A DNA stretch of 64,000 bases from Novosphingobium sp. Leaf2 (GCF_001421325.1 NZ_LMJY01000001.1:7501-71500); one strand, 5' to 3'; shown: positions 25,414 to 35,498, counted from the first letter of the stretch. Numbers and translations: made by a program. The notes: a model not told the origin generated them from the letters alone.

Positions 25414-26577
25414 ATGAGCGTCCTGCCCATCCAGCCCATCCCGTTCTTCGCCGACAAGGACCGCGCCTTCTGGCGCCTCCAATTCGTAGGGTGGGGCGGC
25501 GCGTTCATCCTGCGCTCGATGTCGTTCCTGGCAAACGACCTGCCGCTCAGTTCGCTGGTGCAGGTGCTGATCGCCACGATCACCGGCTTTTCCATATCGC
25601 TGGTGCTGTCGGTCATCTACCGCGCGCTGATCAAGCGGCGCACCCTCGTTACCTGGGGGCTGACGGTGCTGGTCCTGCCGCTGGCGGTGGGCCTGCACGC
25701 CTTCATTGACGCGTGGGTGATTTCGCTGTGGCGGATCGACAATACCACCAGCTTCGCCCAGCTGTTCGTAGGCGTGTTCTACCTGGACGCAACGCTGCTG
25801 GGTGCGTGGACCGCGTTGTATTTCATGGTCAACTTCTACCTGCAGGTGGAAGAACAGAATGATCAACTGATCCGGCTGGAAAACCAGGCCACCAGCGCAC
25901 AACTGGCGATGCTGCGCTATCAGCTCAACCCGCATTTCCTGTTCAACACGCTCAATTCCATCTCCACTCTGGTGCTGCTCAAGCAGACCGAGCCCGCCAA
26001 CGCCATGCTCAGCCGCCTGTCGTCGTTCCTGCGCTATACGCTGGTCAACAAGCCTTCGGCGCGGGTCACGGTGGCGCAGGAGGTGGAGACGCTGCAGCTG
26101 TATCTCGACATCGAACGCATGCGATTCGAAGAGCGGCTGCGCACCACTTTCAACATCGATCCCGCCACCGAAAGCGGGCTGTTGCCATCGCTGCTACTGC
26201 AGCCGCTGGTGGAAAATGCGATCAAGTATGCCGTCAGCCAGCAGGAGGCCGGGGCGGAGATCACGGTGGCCACGCAACTCGTCGGGCCGATGCTTCGCAT
26301 CACCGTCTCGGATACCGGGCCGGGCTTGCAAAGTCCCACGACCGACAACAGGCTGTCGGGCATGACCTACGATGGAGGGGAGCCGGTTTCCACCGGAGTG
26401 GGATTATCGAACATCCGCGATCGCTTGTCGCAGGCGTATGGCGAGAATCACCGCTTCGAAACCGTGGAGCCGCCGGAGGGCGGTTTCGCGGTCGTGATCG
26501 AGCTTCCTTTCGACCGCTGGGAAACCACCGAGGATATGCCAGATGCCGCGCGCCAACCGGCTTTCATGGCGCGATGA
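25414..26577 (+). CDS. LytS-type sensor histidine kinase
   Basis: The 387-residue membrane kinase has four hydrophobic segments in the first 145 residues. A short coiled coil (VEEQNDQLIRLENQ) follows, and the His_kinase domain has phosphoacceptor His174 in RYQLNPHFLFNTLNS. N-box PLVENAIKYAV and G-box DTGPGL are present. No extracytoplasmic sensor domain is visible, so it may sense through the membrane segments. Its LytTR partner lies 46 bases downstream. Confidence 0.92.
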   Translation: MSVLPIQPIPFFADKDRAFWRLQFVGWGGAFILRSMSFLANDLPLSSLVQVLIATITGFSISLVLSVIYRALIKRRTLVTWGLTVLVLPLAVGLHAFIDAWVISLWRIDNTTSFAQLFVGVFYLDATLLGAWTALYFMVNFYLQVEEQNDQLIRLENQATSAQLAMLRYQLNPHFLFNTLNSISTLVLLKQTEPANAMLSRLSSFLRYTLVNKPSARVTVAQEVETLQLYLDIERMRFEERLRTTFNIDPATESGLLPSLLLQPLVENAIKYAVSQQEAGAEITVATQLVGPMLRITVSDTGPGLQSPTTDNRLSGMTYDGGEPVSTGVGLSNIRDRLSQAYGENHRFETVEPPEGGFAVVIELPFDRWETTEDMPDAARQPAFMAR

Positions 26578-26623
26578 AACAAATTTGGCCCTTGCGCGTT
26601 AGCCGGGCCGGAGAAATTGAAAC

Positions 26624-27421
26624 ATGACAATTCGCACGATCCTTGTCGACGACGAGAAACTCGCCATCCAAGGCCTGCAACTTCGGCTCGAAAAATACCC
26701 CGATGTCGAGATTATCGATACCTGCGCGAACGGGCGCGAAGCGATCCGCAAGATCAAGACCGAAAAGCCCGATCTCGTTTTCCTCGACATCCAGATGCCC
26801 GGTTTTGACGGTTTTTCCGTCGTAAAGGGCGTGATGGAGATCGAGCCTCCGCTGTTCGTGTTCGTCACCGCGTATCAGGAACACGCCGTTCGCGCGTTTG
26901 AAGCCAACGCGGTAAATTACCTGATGAAGCCGGTGGAAGAGAGCAAGCTGGACGATACCCTGGCCCGCGTACGCCAGCGGCTTTCGGAAAAGCGTTCGTC
27001 CGAAGAAGCGGAAAAGCTCAAGACGGTGCTGGCCGAAGTGGCGCCCGATGCGGTCGATCACATGCCTGAGGAAACCGATCCCAATTCGGACCGCTACGAA
27101 AAGCTGATCAACATCAAGGATCGCGGCCAGATCTTCCGCATTGACGTCGATTCGATCGAACATATTGAGGCGGCGGGCGATTACATGTGCATCCGCACTG
27201 CCGACAATTCGCTAATCCTGCGCGAAACCATGAAGGATCTGGAACGCCGCCTTGATCCACGCGTGTTCCAGCGCGTGCACCGCTCCACCATCGTCAACCT
27301 CAACCAGGTCCGCCAGGTGAAGCCGCATACCAACGGCGAATGCTTCCTGGTGCTTGATTCGGGCGCGCAGGTCAAAGTCAGCCGCTCGTATCGCGATGTG
27401 ATCGCCCGCTTCGTCCATTGA
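26624..27421 (+). CDS. LytTR-family response regulator
   Basis: The 265-residue regulator has a receiver domain with acidic pocket residues DDE (9-11) and phosphorylation site Asp55 (FLDIQMP), and a LytTR DNA-binding domain from about residue 155 (IFRIDVDSIEHIEAAGDYMCI, FQRVHRSTIVNLNQV). It pairs with the kinase upstream. LytTR proteins bind direct repeats, but no target site is evident in the window. Confidence 0.93.
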   Translation: MTIRTILVDDEKLAIQGLQLRLEKYPDVEIIDTCANGREAIRKIKTEKPDLVFLDIQMPGFDGFSVVKGVMEIEPPLFVFVTAYQEHAVRAFEANAVNYLMKPVEESKLDDTLARVRQRLSEKRSSEEAEKLKTVLAEVAPDAVDHMPEETDPNSDRYEKLINIKDRGQIFRIDVDSIEHIEAAGDYMCIRTADNSLILRETMKDLERRLDPRVFQRVHRSTIVNLNQVRQVKPHTNGECFLVLDSGAQVKVSRSYRDVIARFVH

Positions 27422-27485
27422 TCTGGTAACCCGCGCCACTACGCACGGCTCGACTTTATCGCCCGATCGCGCGAAAGACGCCGCC

Positions 27486-28343
27486 ATGACTTTTGCGATC
27501 CCCAACTTCGATCTGTCCGCGTTCGTGGCCGCCACCCTGGCCGAAGACCTTGGCACCGGCCTGCCGGGCGGCGGGCGTGACGTCACCAGCGAAAGCGTGA
27601 TCGCATCGGACACGCGCTTTGCGGGCGTGATGGACACCCGCGATGCGATCACCGTTGCCGGCCTGCCCATCGCTGCGGCGTTCTTCCGCGCGCTGGACCC
27701 GGCGATGGAAATCGCAATCCTGGTCGATGAAGGCGCGCAGGTGCCCGGCGGGACGCTGCTCATGCGCATGGCGGGCAATGCGCGGGCACTGCTGACGGCG
27801 GAGCGCAGCGCCCTCAACACGGTGCAGCACCTGTCCGGCATCGCCACGCTGACCCGCCGCTATGTCGATGCGATGAACGGGCACGCGACCCTCCTCGATA
27901 CGCGCAAAACCATCCCCGGCCTGCGTCATCTGGAAAAATACGCAACCCGCACCGGCGGCGCACAGAACCACCGCATGGGCCTGTGGGATGCAGCGATGAT
28001 CAAGGACAACCACGTGCTGGTGGCCGGCGGCGTTGGCCCCGCCGTGGCCCGCGCGCGGGATGCCGGCGTCGCCCAGATCATCTGCGAGGTTGACCGGCTG
28101 GACCAGATCGAACCCGCGATCGCGGCTGGCGCCCATCACCTGCTGCTGGACAACATGGGCCCAGACCTGCTGCGCGAGGCGGTGGCGCTGGTGGCCGGGC
28201 GCGTGCCTACCGAGGCATCCGGCGGCGTCAACCTCGACACCATCGGCGCAATCGCGGCCAGCGGCGTTACCTATGTGTCCGTCGGCCGCCTGACCCAGTC
28301 TGCGCCCGCGGCCGACATCGGGCTGGACTTCACGCCGCTGTGA
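27486..28343 (+). CDS. nadC: Nicotinate-nucleotide pyrophosphorylase (carboxylating)
   Basis: The 285-residue quinolinate phosphoribosyltransferase makes nicotinate mononucleotide for NAD. It shows EDLGTG near the N-terminus, LLTAERSALNTVQHLSGIAT, DTRKTIPGLRHLEKYA and IKDNHV, all family blocks. nadA and nadB are not adjacent. The stop overlaps the RNase T2 start (GTGA). Its product is also the co-substrate of CobT, though no regulatory link is visible. Confidence 0.95.
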   Translation: MTFAIPNFDLSAFVAATLAEDLGTGLPGGGRDVTSESVIASDTRFAGVMDTRDAITVAGLPIAAAFFRALDPAMEIAILVDEGAQVPGGTLLMRMAGNARALLTAERSALNTVQHLSGIATLTRRYVDAMNGHATLLDTRKTIPGLRHLEKYATRTGGAQNHRMGLWDAAMIKDNHVLVAGGVGPAVARARDAGVAQIICEVDRLDQIEPAIAAGAHHLLLDNMGPDLLREAVALVAGRVPTEASGGVNLDTIGAIAASGVTYVSVGRLTQSAPAADIGLDFTPL

Positions 28344-29041
28344 AACCCGCGTACGCCCTGGCGGCGACGCTTATCCTCCTGCCGCTGCCGGCGCTGGGAC
28401 AGGCCTACCAGTGCGCGCCGCCCCACAACCTTCGTCCAGTGCGCCCGGTGACGCCGGACGGCCCGGTGCGGCGCGCTGCGGTGGCCGGGTACACGCTGGC
28501 GGCCAGCTGGTCGCCCGAGTATTGCAAAACCAGCGGCGACACGCGCGCGATGCAGTGCGCGGGCACCAACGGACGCTTCGGGTTCGTGCTGCACGGCCTG
28601 TGGCCGGAAGCCGCCGCCGGCTCCTCCCCGCAATGGTGCGCCAGTGCCGGCGTGCCCGCGCCGCAGGTGCTGCGTGACCATCTGTGCATGACCCCCTCGC
28701 CCGGCCTACTGGCGCATGAGTGGGCACGCCACGGCACCTGCATGGCCGCAACGCCGCAACAGTATTTCAAAGTCAGCGCGATCCTGTGGCGCTCCGTCCA
28801 CTGGCCGGACGCCGATCGCCTCTCTCGCAAGAAAGACCTGACCGCCGGCGACCTGCGCAGCGAATTTCTCGCTGCCAATCCCGGCTGGCCCCGCGCCGCA
28901 GTAGGGTTGGAGACCAGCCGCACCGGCTGGTTGCGCGAAATGCATTTGTGTTACCGCAAGGACTTCCGACCCGGCCCATGCCGCGCCGGGCAATACGGGC
29001 CGGCAGACGCCACCCTGCTGCGGATCTGGCGCGGGCTGTAA
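28340..29041 (+). CDS. Ribonuclease T2 family protein
   Basis: The 233-residue exported nuclease has a signal peptide (residues 1-20, ALGQA), conserved active-site segment CAS1 LHGLWPE with His85, and CAS2 HEWARHGTC with His126, Glu127 and His131. Cysteines around these sites suggest disulfides. It should cleave extracellular or periplasmic RNA through 2',3'-cyclic phosphates, possibly as a phosphate or nucleoside source. It starts with GTG inside the nadC stop. Confidence 0.93.
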   Translation: MKPAYALAATLILLPLPALGQAYQCAPPHNLRPVRPVTPDGPVRRAAVAGYTLAASWSPEYCKTSGDTRAMQCAGTNGRFGFVLHGLWPEAAAGSSPQWCASAGVPAPQVLRDHLCMTPSPGLLAHEWARHGTCMAATPQQYFKVSAILWRSVHWPDADRLSRKKDLTAGDLRSEFLAANPGWPRAAVGLETSRTGWLREMHLCYRKDFRPGPCRAGQYGPADATLLRIWRGL

Positions 29042-29059
29042 AGGCCGGTCTTGTGCCGG

Positions 29060-29515
29060 TTATCGCCGCGCCTGAAAGAACGCGCGCAGCAGCGCCGCCG
29101 CTTCCCCGGCACCGATCCCGGCGTACACCTCCGGCCGGTGGAGGCATTGCGGATGATCGAACACCCGCGCCCCATGCTCCACCGCCCCGCCCTTCTCATC
29201 GGACGCGGCATAATAGAGCCGCGCAATCCGTGCGTGGGCGATGGCGCCAGCACACATCGCGCAAGGCTCCAACGTGACCCACAATTCGCATCCCTCCAGC
29301 CGTTCGCTGCCCAGCGCCTGCGCGGCCGCGCGAATCGCCTCGATTTCGGCGTGGCTGGTGGGATCGTGTCGTTCGCGCGGGCGGTTGCGTCCCGTGGCCA
29401 GGACCTGGCCATCGCGCACCACCACCGCGCCGATCGGCACTTCGCCAGCAGCAGCCGCCTGGCAGGCTTGCGCCAGGGCAAGCGCCATGTAGGGGGGAAG
29501 CGGCCAGCGGGTCAT
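29060..29515 (-). CDS. tadA: tRNA-specific adenosine deaminase
   Basis: The 151-residue zinc deaminase converts A34 to inosine in tRNA-Arg(ACG). It has the HAE motif (His55, Glu57) and PCAMC (Cys85, Cys88). VPIGAVVVRDG is the family N-terminal strand. It converges with the RNase T2 gene and diverges from rpmB. Confidence 0.94.
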   Translation of the reverse strand: MTRWPLPPYMALALAQACQAAAAGEVPIGAVVVRDGQVLATGRNRPRERHDPTSHAEIEAIRAAAQALGSERLEGCELWVTLEPCAMCAGAIAHARIARLYYAASDEKGGAVEHGARVFDHPQCLHRPEVYAGIGAGEAAALLRAFFQARR

Positions 29516-29551
29516 GCACCCTCGCTACCTTGCGAAAAACCCCAGCGCAAC

Positions 29552-29580
29552 TTGACCTTGGCTGAGGGACTCGGTAAGGG
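29552..29580 (+). promoter_or_regulatory. Predicted rpmB promoter
   Basis: TTGACC (29552-29557) and TAAGGG (29575-29580) are 17 bases apart. A start near 29587 leaves a leader of about 42 bases containing GAGCGAGAAAG before the ATG. Confidence 0.5.
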
Positions 29581-29628
29581 CGCGCCTTCCCGTTAACACG
29601 GCACAGCAATTTTCGAGCGAGAAAGAAC

Positions 29629-29913
29629 ATGTCCCGCATCTGCGAACTGACCGGCAAGGGCCGCCAGGTTGGCTGCAACGTCAGCCACGCCAACAACAAG
29701 ACCAAGCGCGTGTTCCTGCCCAACCTGCAGAACGTAACGCTCCTGTCCGACGGTCTGGAGCGCAGCTTCAAGTTCCGCGTATCGACCCACGGCCTGCGCT
29801 CGGTCGAGCACAACGGCGGGCTGGACAACTGGCTTCTTAAGGCAACTGATTCCAAGCTCAGCGCGCGCGCCTTGAAGGTGAAGCGCGATCTGAAGAAGAA
29901 GCAGGCCGCCTGA
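29629..29913 (+). CDS. rpmB: 50S ribosomal protein L28
   Basis: A 94-residue basic protein of the L28 family: [27 protein letters not shown] then FLPNLQ. The C-terminal extension beyond the 78 residues of E. coli is normal for alphaproteobacteria. It is monocistronic, with its own promoter and terminator. Confidence 0.97.
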   Translation: MSRICELTGKGRQVGCNVSHANNKTKRVFLPNLQNVTLLSDGLERSFKFRVSTHGLRSVEHNGGLDNWLLKATDSKLSARALKVKRDLKKKQAA

Positions 29914-29952
29914 TCGATCGTCTCTTTCGGGAGGCGTGATCACAACCGCTTT

Positions 29953-29987
29953 AAAAGCGCGCAAGCCTTGGGCTTTGCGCGCTTTTT
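29953..29987. terminator. Bidirectional terminator between rpmB and the esterase-like gene
   Basis: AAAAGCGCGCAAGCC pairs with GGCTTTGCGCGCTTTT, with one bulge, followed by TTTTT on the plus strand. On the minus strand the stem is followed by TTTT, so it can also end the transcript that comes from 30028. Confidence 0.88.
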
Positions 29988-30027
29988 CGCGTGATGCCCG
30001 ACCACTTGGGCCAATCACTGGCGTCGC

Positions 30028-31047
30028 TCACTTGGGCCAAGGCAGCTGGGCGGGATCGACGGACAGCTTCCACAGCAATGTCCGCTGCAGCGTGCGCATG
30101 TGGTTGTCGTCCGACATGATCCACACCGTCAGCCGCCCGTCTTTTGCCGGCACCGCCGTGATTGCCTCGAAATTGTCGACCGGCAGAATTGACGCCAGTG
30201 AGGCGAGCGGGGTCGAATGCCAGACCGCGCCGGGACGGATCCGGGCGGTATCGGCGATCACGATGCGCCCGGCGAATCGCATTGGATACGGCCACAGCAA
30301 CCGGCGCATCAGGATAAGCGCCCGCCCGTCCGGCAGCACCGTCATGTCCACCACCGAAAAATTGTCAGGTCCGTCGAATCGGAATGGCGCAGCATCGGGG
30401 TGCTGCACCGGATCACCGGAAAACAGCAATGCATCGTGCAGGCGCGCTTCCGACCAGCCGGGCGTCACTTCGCGAATCACCACGAAGCGCCCGTCAGGCA
30501 GCCGCGCCATCGCTTCCGCGCCAGTGTTGGTATCCCACGCCGCCATGCCGCGCGGCGCCACCCGCCCGGTTTCCCGAAACGCGCGGGAAAACCGCACGAT
30601 GGTGTTGCTGCCTTCCAGCCCGAACCAGTAGCGACCAGACACCGGATCGCGGGTGGACGATTCCACGTCCTTGTCCACTTTGCCGCGCGCCCGTTCCCGC
30701 AGCGGCAGCGGCCATACGGCGCCTGGGCGCGGCGGTTCGCCAGGCGGCGCGAAGGACAGCACATCGCCCGAATCGCTGAAAGCCAGCAGCTGGCGGCCAC
30801 CCTCCATCGGCACGAGCGACGAATAGCCGAAGAAGCGCACGTTGTTGGAACGCATCACCCACGCGCCTTCCAAGCGGAACGGCCCGAGGTATCGCGCCAT
30901 CGTGGCGCGATCGGGCAGCCGCTCGGGCGCGATCGTGAAATGCGGATCGTCTGCTTCGTGTTCTTCCACCACCGGCCCGCGTCCCCAAGTCAGCCACAGC
31001 AGGGCGGGACCGGCGATCAGAAGGCAAATGCGGTGGCGCAGGAACAT
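30028..31047 (-). CDS. Esterase-like activity of phytase family protein
   Basis: A 339-residue exported or membrane-anchored protein with an N-terminal hydrophobic segment (ICLLIAGPALLWLTWG). It has a beta-propeller-like body typical of the phytase-like esterase family: FFGYSSLVPMEGGRQLLAFSDSGD, DPVSGRYWFGLEGSNTIVRF, DNFEAITAV. The reaction is not established. It is a different family from the beta-propeller phytase at 46614. The ATG at 31047 was chosen over a TTG at 31083. It is the last gene of the xseA group, 60 bases after the M23 gene. Confidence 0.75.
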   Translation of the reverse strand: MFLRHRICLLIAGPALLWLTWGRGPVVEEHEADDPHFTIAPERLPDRATMARYLGPFRLEGAWVMRSNNVRFFGYSSLVPMEGGRQLLAFSDSGDVLSFAPPGEPPRPGAVWPLPLRERARGKVDKDVESSTRDPVSGRYWFGLEGSNTIVRFSRAFRETGRVAPRGMAAWDTNTGAEAMARLPDGRFVVIREVTPGWSEARLHDALLFSGDPVQHPDAAPFRFDGPDNFSVVDMTVLPDGRALILMRRLLWPYPMRFAGRIVIADTARIRPGAVWHSTPLASLASILPVDNFEAITAVPAKDGRLTVWIMSDDNHMRTLQRTLLWKLSVDPAQLPWPK

Positions 31048-31107
31048 GGCTGGGGCGGATAGGGCAATCGGGCGCGAAGGCAACCGGCGGGACGCTGCCG
31101 CCAGCCG

Positions 31108-31986
31108 TTACGTCATCGGCCCGGTGAACAGCAGCGGATCGAGCCGGGCGTCGTGCCACTTGATCGACCAGTGCAGGTGCGGCCCCGTAGCGCGTCCGGT
31201 CATGCCGATGCGCCCGATGACCTGGCCCTGCTTCACATGCTCACCCTGCCGCACGAGAATTTGCGAGCAGTGCAGAAAGGCGCTGTTTAGGCCCATGCCG
31301 TGGTCCAGCATCAGCAGGTTACCCTCTAGCGTGAACGGTGCCTGCGCCGCCAGGATCACCACGCCATCGGCCGGCGCCACGAATACGGTGCCGGCGCCGC
31401 CGGCCAGGTCCAGCCCGGAATGATAAGCCGCCGGCTCACCGCGATAGACGCGCTGCGAACCAAAGCGGCCGGAAATGCGGGCCTTTACCGGAAAGATGAA
31501 GTGCTGCCGCCAGCCTTGCGCATCGGTAACCAGAGTACGTGCCGCGTCGATCCGGGCGAGTTCGGGGCGGCGCAGCGCCATGAACGCTTCGCTCGGCCCG
31601 CCGGGGGTGCGTGCGATGTTGACGTTTTCGATCTGCCAGGCACGCGGCGATACGGAAATGCGCTGCTCGCCGATCGCGCCGTTGCGGTAGGAAACCCGCA
31701 GCACTGCCTGGGGGCCGGCATCCCGGTCAAACGCGGCGAACCAGCTGCCATCGCTGGTCACCGGCAGCGCAGTGCCATTGATCGACAGCGTCTGCGCGCC
31801 TGCCGGCAACACGCCCCGGATCCAGCCACCTTGCGTCAATTCACCGGTGAAACTGAGTGATACCGGCGAGGCGGGGGTCGATGGGGCGGTCTTGGCCCCA
31901 TAAGACGCGGCGCGCAGAGCAACCAGCGGAACCAAGGCTGCAGCGCAAACAGCAGCCACCAGCAGGGGCCGCGACAACGTTTTCAT
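31108..31986 (-). CDS. M23 family metallopeptidase (LytM domain)
   Basis: The 292-residue exported protein has a signal peptide (residues 4-27), an N-terminal beta-rich region, and a C-terminal LytM domain with zinc ligands His189 and Asp193 (YHSGLD) and the catalytic pair His270/His272 (GPHLHW). All active-site residues are present, so it should cleave peptidoglycan cross-bridges. The ATG at 31986 gives a clean signal peptide; the frame stays open further upstream. It starts 10 bases after the DUF2093 gene. Confidence 0.9.
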   Translation of the reverse strand: MKTLSRPLLVAAVCAAALVPLVALRAASYGAKTAPSTPASPVSLSFTGELTQGGWIRGVLPAGAQTLSINGTALPVTSDGSWFAAFDRDAGPQAVLRVSYRNGAIGEQRISVSPRAWQIENVNIARTPGGPSEAFMALRRPELARIDAARTLVTDAQGWRQHFIFPVKARISGRFGSQRVYRGEPAAYHSGLDLAGGAGTVFVAPADGVVILAAQAPFTLEGNLLMLDHGMGLNSAFLHCSQILVRQGEHVKQGQVIGRIGMTGRATGPHLHWSIKWHDARLDPLLFTGPMT

Positions 31987-31996
31987 GGCGCGAATT

Positions 31997-32200
31997 TCAG
32001 GCCTGGCCGAGCAAGCGCCGCGTAGCGATTTCGGCGCTGGCGTAAGGCTCCTGCCGATCGGCGCTCCAATAGCGCAAGGCTTCCAGCGGAATTTTCTCAC
32101 CCGTAACCGCACAGGCCACGTAATGGCCGGGCGCAAGCACCCGAAAGCCATTGGGGCCGTAAGCAAGCTTGGCGGGGCGGTCTGCGGAAGACATCAACAT
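31997..32200 (-). CDS. DUF2093 domain-containing protein
   Basis: A 67-residue protein. The family signature runs AKLAYGPNGFRVLAPGHYV, then CAVTGEKIPLEALRYWS and RQEPYASAEIA. DUF2093 is restricted to alphaproteobacteria and often sits next to xseA, as here. Function unknown. It may have a single conserved cysteine for metal or RNA contact, but that is speculation. Confidence 0.9.
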   Translation of the reverse strand: MLMSSADRPAKLAYGPNGFRVLAPGHYVACAVTGEKIPLEALRYWSADRQEPYASAEIATRRLLGQA

Positions 32201-32221
32201 GACGTGATCTCTAGCAGACCC

Positions 32222-33721
32222 TTAGCGGCTGAACAAATCGTCTTGTCCCGGCATGGCGGGCGCTGGCCGCACCGGCTTGCGCACGGGCGCCGAGCCGGGC
32301 CCCTCCCCCACGACGACTGCCAGTTCGCCATCGCGAAATTCGATCGTCAGGGCAGGCTCGCACGCGGCGGCGGCGCGGGTGGTCAGCGCCGCGCCGCCAG
32401 CGGTTTTCACCAGCGCGTACCCGCGCTGCAATGGCAGGCGGGGGTTCAACTGCGTGAGCACCCGGTCCCACGGCGCGAAACCGTGCCGCGCGCGGTCCAG
32501 CCGCTGGCTCAGCACGCGCGGCGTCAGGCCCGCCCGCGCCAGATCGCGCGCGCCGGCCTGCACGCGGTGGCGCAGCAGCGGCAGGGACAAGCTGCCCGCC
32601 ACCTGCTGCAACTGCCGCTCCTTGCGCCGCGCTTCGTCCCGCAGCGCACGGCGCAGTCGTTCGGACAAATCGTCCAGCTTTTGCGTTCCCGCCGCCAGCA
32701 TCGCTTCGGGCCGGGGCAGTCGCTGGACGCGCGCCTCCAGCCGCTCACGCCCCAGCGCCACCGGACGCAGCGCGCAGCGGCGCTTGCGCAAGGCCAGTTC
32801 TTCCAGCTGAAGCGTCAGATCGGCGCGCACCGGCACGGCCATTTCGGCTGCCGCCGTGGGTGTCGGCGCGCGGCGGTCAGCGGCATAATCGCATAAGGTG
32901 GTGTCGGTTTCGTGGCCCACCGCCGAAATGACCGGGATGGTCGATTCGGCCACGGCGCGCACCACGGCTTCTTCGTTGAAGCCCCACAAGTCCTCGATCG
33001 AGCCGCCGCCGCGCGCCACGATCACCAGATCGGGGCGCGGCACCGGGCCACCGGCCTGCAGCGCCGAAAAACCGCGCACGGCATTGGCCACCTGCTGTGC
33101 GCTGCCTTCGCCCTGCACCAGCACCGGCCACACCAGCACATGGGTGGGAAACCGGTCCGCCAGCCGGTGCAGGATGTCGCGGATGACAGCGCCGGTGGGC
33201 GAGGTGACGACGCCGATCACGCGCGGCAGGAACGGCAGCGCCCGCTTGCGCTCAGGCGCGAACAGCCCTTCGGCGGCCAGTCTTGCGCGCAGTTTTTCCA
33301 GCAGCGCCAGCAGCGCGCCTTCGCCGGCGATCTCCATCGTCTCGATGACGATCTGGTATTTGGAGCGGCCGGGGTATGTCGTCAGCTTGCCGGTGGCGAT
33401 CACCTCCACGCCGTCTTCTGGGCGGAAGGCCAGACGCTGCGCGCCGCCTTTCCACATCACCCCGTCGATCACCGCCTTGTCGTCCTTAAGCGCGCAATAC
33501 AGGTGCCCGGACGCCGCCCGCTTCACCCCGGACAGTTCGCCGCGCAGCCGCACGAAGCCGAAGCGATCCTCCACCGTGCGCTTGAGCAGGTTCGAAATCT
33601 CGCTGATGGAAAGCGGCGCGGCGTTGTCCCCGGCGGTCTCCTTCGCTACCAGCCCTCCGGAACGATTGGCCCCGGAACCGTTGGCAGCGTCATCGTCTTG
33701 GAAGAAATGGTCGGAAGGCAC
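32222..33721 (-). CDS. xseA: Exodeoxyribonuclease VII large subunit
   Basis: The 499-residue protein has the N-terminal OB-fold ([26 protein letters not shown]), catalytic core blocks ([38 protein letters not shown]), and a long Arg-rich coiled coil. It degrades single-stranded DNA with the small subunit XseB, which is not in the window. The GTG start at 33721 is only 5 bases from the purD ATG on the other strand. Confidence 0.95.
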   Translation of the reverse strand: MPSDHFFQDDDAANGSGANRSGGLVAKETAGDNAAPLSISEISNLLKRTVEDRFGFVRLRGELSGVKRAASGHLYCALKDDKAVIDGVMWKGGAQRLAFRPEDGVEVIATGKLTTYPGRSKYQIVIETMEIAGEGALLALLEKLRARLAAEGLFAPERKRALPFLPRVIGVVTSPTGAVIRDILHRLADRFPTHVLVWPVLVQGEGSAQQVANAVRGFSALQAGGPVPRPDLVIVARGGGSIEDLWGFNEEAVVRAVAESTIPVISAVGHETDTTLCDYAADRRAPTPTAAAEMAVPVRADLTLQLEELALRKRRCALRPVALGRERLEARVQRLPRPEAMLAAGTQKLDDLSERLRRALRDEARRKERQLQQVAGSLSLPLLRHRVQAGARDLARAGLTPRVLSQRLDRARHGFAPWDRVLTQLNPRLPLQRGYALVKTAGGAALTTRAAAACEPALTIEFRDGELAVVVGEGPGSAPVRKPVRPAPAMPGQDDLFSR

Positions 33722-33726
33722 GGGAA

Positions 33727-35004
33727 ATGAACATCCTGCTACTGGGCTCTGGCGGGCGCGAACATGCGCTGGCCTGGAAGCTGGCGCAATCCCCGCGCTG
33801 CGATACCCTGTGGGCCGCCCCCGGCAACCCCGGCATCGCCCAAGTGGCCACGCTGGCCGCGCTGGACATCACCGACCATGCCGCCGTTCTGGCGTTTTGC
33901 GAAGCGAACGTGATCGGCCTGATCGTGATCGGCCCCGAAGCGCCGCTGGTGGATGGCCTTTCCGATTCGCTGCGCGGGCAAGGCTTCGCCGTATTCGGCC
34001 CCAGCAAGGCGGCGGCGCAGCTGGAAGGCTCGAAGGGGTTCACCAAGGACTTGTGCGCGCGCGCGGGCATCCCAACCGGCGGGTACGAGCGGGTGACCAG
34101 CGAGGCTGCCGCCCTTGCGGCGCTGGAAAAGTTCGGCGCACCCGTGGTCATCAAGGCTGACGGGCTTGCGGCGGGCAAGGGCGTCACCGTCGCCATGACG
34201 ATCGCCGAGGCGCAAGATGCCGTGCGCGATATCTTCGCCGGGCGCTTTGGCCAAGCCGGCGCGGAAGCGGTGATCGAGGAATTTCTGGAGGGCGAGGAAG
34301 CCAGTTTCTTCGCGCTGACCGATGGCTCCACCGTGGTGCCGTTCGCCTCCGCGCAGGATCACAAGCGCGTGGGCGATGGCGATACCGGGCCCAACACCGG
34401 CGGCATGGGCGCCTACAGCCCGGCAAAGGTACTGACGCCCGCGTTGCAGGCGCAGGCGATGACCCGGATCATCGTGCCCACCGTGCGGGCGATGACGAAC
34501 GAAGGCATGCCGTATTCCGGCGTCCTGTTCCTGGGCCTGATGCTGACCGCCAAAGGCCCCGAACTGATCGAATACAACTGCCGCTTCGGTGATCCGGAAT
34601 GCCAGGCCATGCTGATGCGGCTCGAATCCGATCTGGTCGAATTGCTGCACGCCTGCGCCGAAAACCGCCTTGCCGCGATCGATCCACCGCGCTTTTCCGA
34701 TGATGTGGCGCTGACGGTGGTGATGGCCGCCAACGGCTATCCCGGCACGCCGGAAACAGGCGGCGCGATCTCGGGGATCGACGTGGCGGAAGCGCTGGGC
34801 GCCAAGGTGTTCCACGCCGGCACCGCGCGTCAGGGCGATACCCTTGTCGCCAGCGGCGGACGGGTGCTTGCCGTCACCGCGCGCGGCGCCAGCGTGAGCG
34901 AGGCGCAGGCGACGGCGTATGCCGCGGTCGATGCGATAGACTTTCCGACCGGCTTCTGCCGCCGCGACATCGGCTGGCGCGAAGTGGCCCGCGAACATGC
35001 TTGA
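33727..35004 (+). CDS. purD: Phosphoribosylamine--glycine ligase
   Basis: The 425-residue ATP-grasp enzyme makes glycinamide ribonucleotide in purine synthesis. It begins [18 protein letters not shown] and has [42 protein letters not shown] and [10 protein letters not shown]. The ribosome site GGAAG overlaps the divergent xseA start codon. Its stop overlaps the next gene by 8 bases. Confidence 0.97.
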   Translation: MNILLLGSGGREHALAWKLAQSPRCDTLWAAPGNPGIAQVATLAALDITDHAAVLAFCEANVIGLIVIGPEAPLVDGLSDSLRGQGFAVFGPSKAAAQLEGSKGFTKDLCARAGIPTGGYERVTSEAAALAALEKFGAPVVIKADGLAAGKGVTVAMTIAEAQDAVRDIFAGRFGQAGAEAVIEEFLEGEEASFFALTDGSTVVPFASAQDHKRVGDGDTGPNTGGMGAYSPAKVLTPALQAQAMTRIIVPTVRAMTNEGMPYSGVLFLGLMLTAKGPELIEYNCRFGDPECQAMLMRLESDLVELLHACAENRLAAIDPPRFSDDVALTVVMAANGYPGTPETGGAISGIDVAEALGAKVFHAGTARQGDTLVASGGRVLAVTARGASVSEAQATAYAAVDAIDFPTGFCRRDIGWREVAREHA

Positions 35005-35482
35005 GCGCGCAGACCCGATCCTGAAGCTGTGCCTTGCGCTGGCCGTGCTGCTGGCCGGGGCTGGTATCGGCTATTACTACGGCATTTACCTCCCCACGCA
35101 GGACGTGCGCCGCCAGCGGCTGGAGATGACCGCGAAGCAGGACCGGGAGGCGCAGCAGGCGCTGGCGCTGGCCCGGCGGGTGCAGCGCGAACAGGCCGCG
35201 CAGGCCGACTATGCGCAGTGCATGGGGCTGGCCGAAAGCGGGTATCGACAGCGCTGGACGCAGGCCTGCCAGTCCATGCACGATGCCGACCAGTCCGCGT
35301 TCGAGGATTGCGCCGACGACCTGTTCAGCACCCGCAGCGGCTGCCTTGCCAAGCACCCGATCCGGCCTGCGCAGGACTGCGCGCTGCCCGCTCAGGCCGC
35401 ACGGTCGCTATCGGATGCGCGGGATCAGCGCCGGGCGCAGTGCACGGCGCAGCTGGAAACGGCACAACGGGCGCGTTCGTAA
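34997..35482 (+). CDS. Hypothetical membrane-anchored, cysteine-rich protein
   Basis: A 161-residue protein with one N-terminal membrane segment ([24 protein letters not shown]), a charged coiled coil at about residues 35-70, and then six cysteines in the likely periplasmic part (QCMG, ACQS, DCAD, GCLA, DCAL, QCTA). An even number suggests three disulfides. It overlaps the purD stop and is probably co-transcribed. I do not recognise the family. Confidence 0.6.
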   Translation: MLERADPILKLCLALAVLLAGAGIGYYYGIYLPTQDVRRQRLEMTAKQDREAQQALALARRVQREQAAQADYAQCMGLAESGYRQRWTQACQSMHDADQSAFEDCADDLFSTRSGCLAKHPIRPAQDCALPAQAARSLSDARDQRRAQCTAQLETAQRARS

Positions 35483-35498
35483 ACCGGCATCCCAACGC

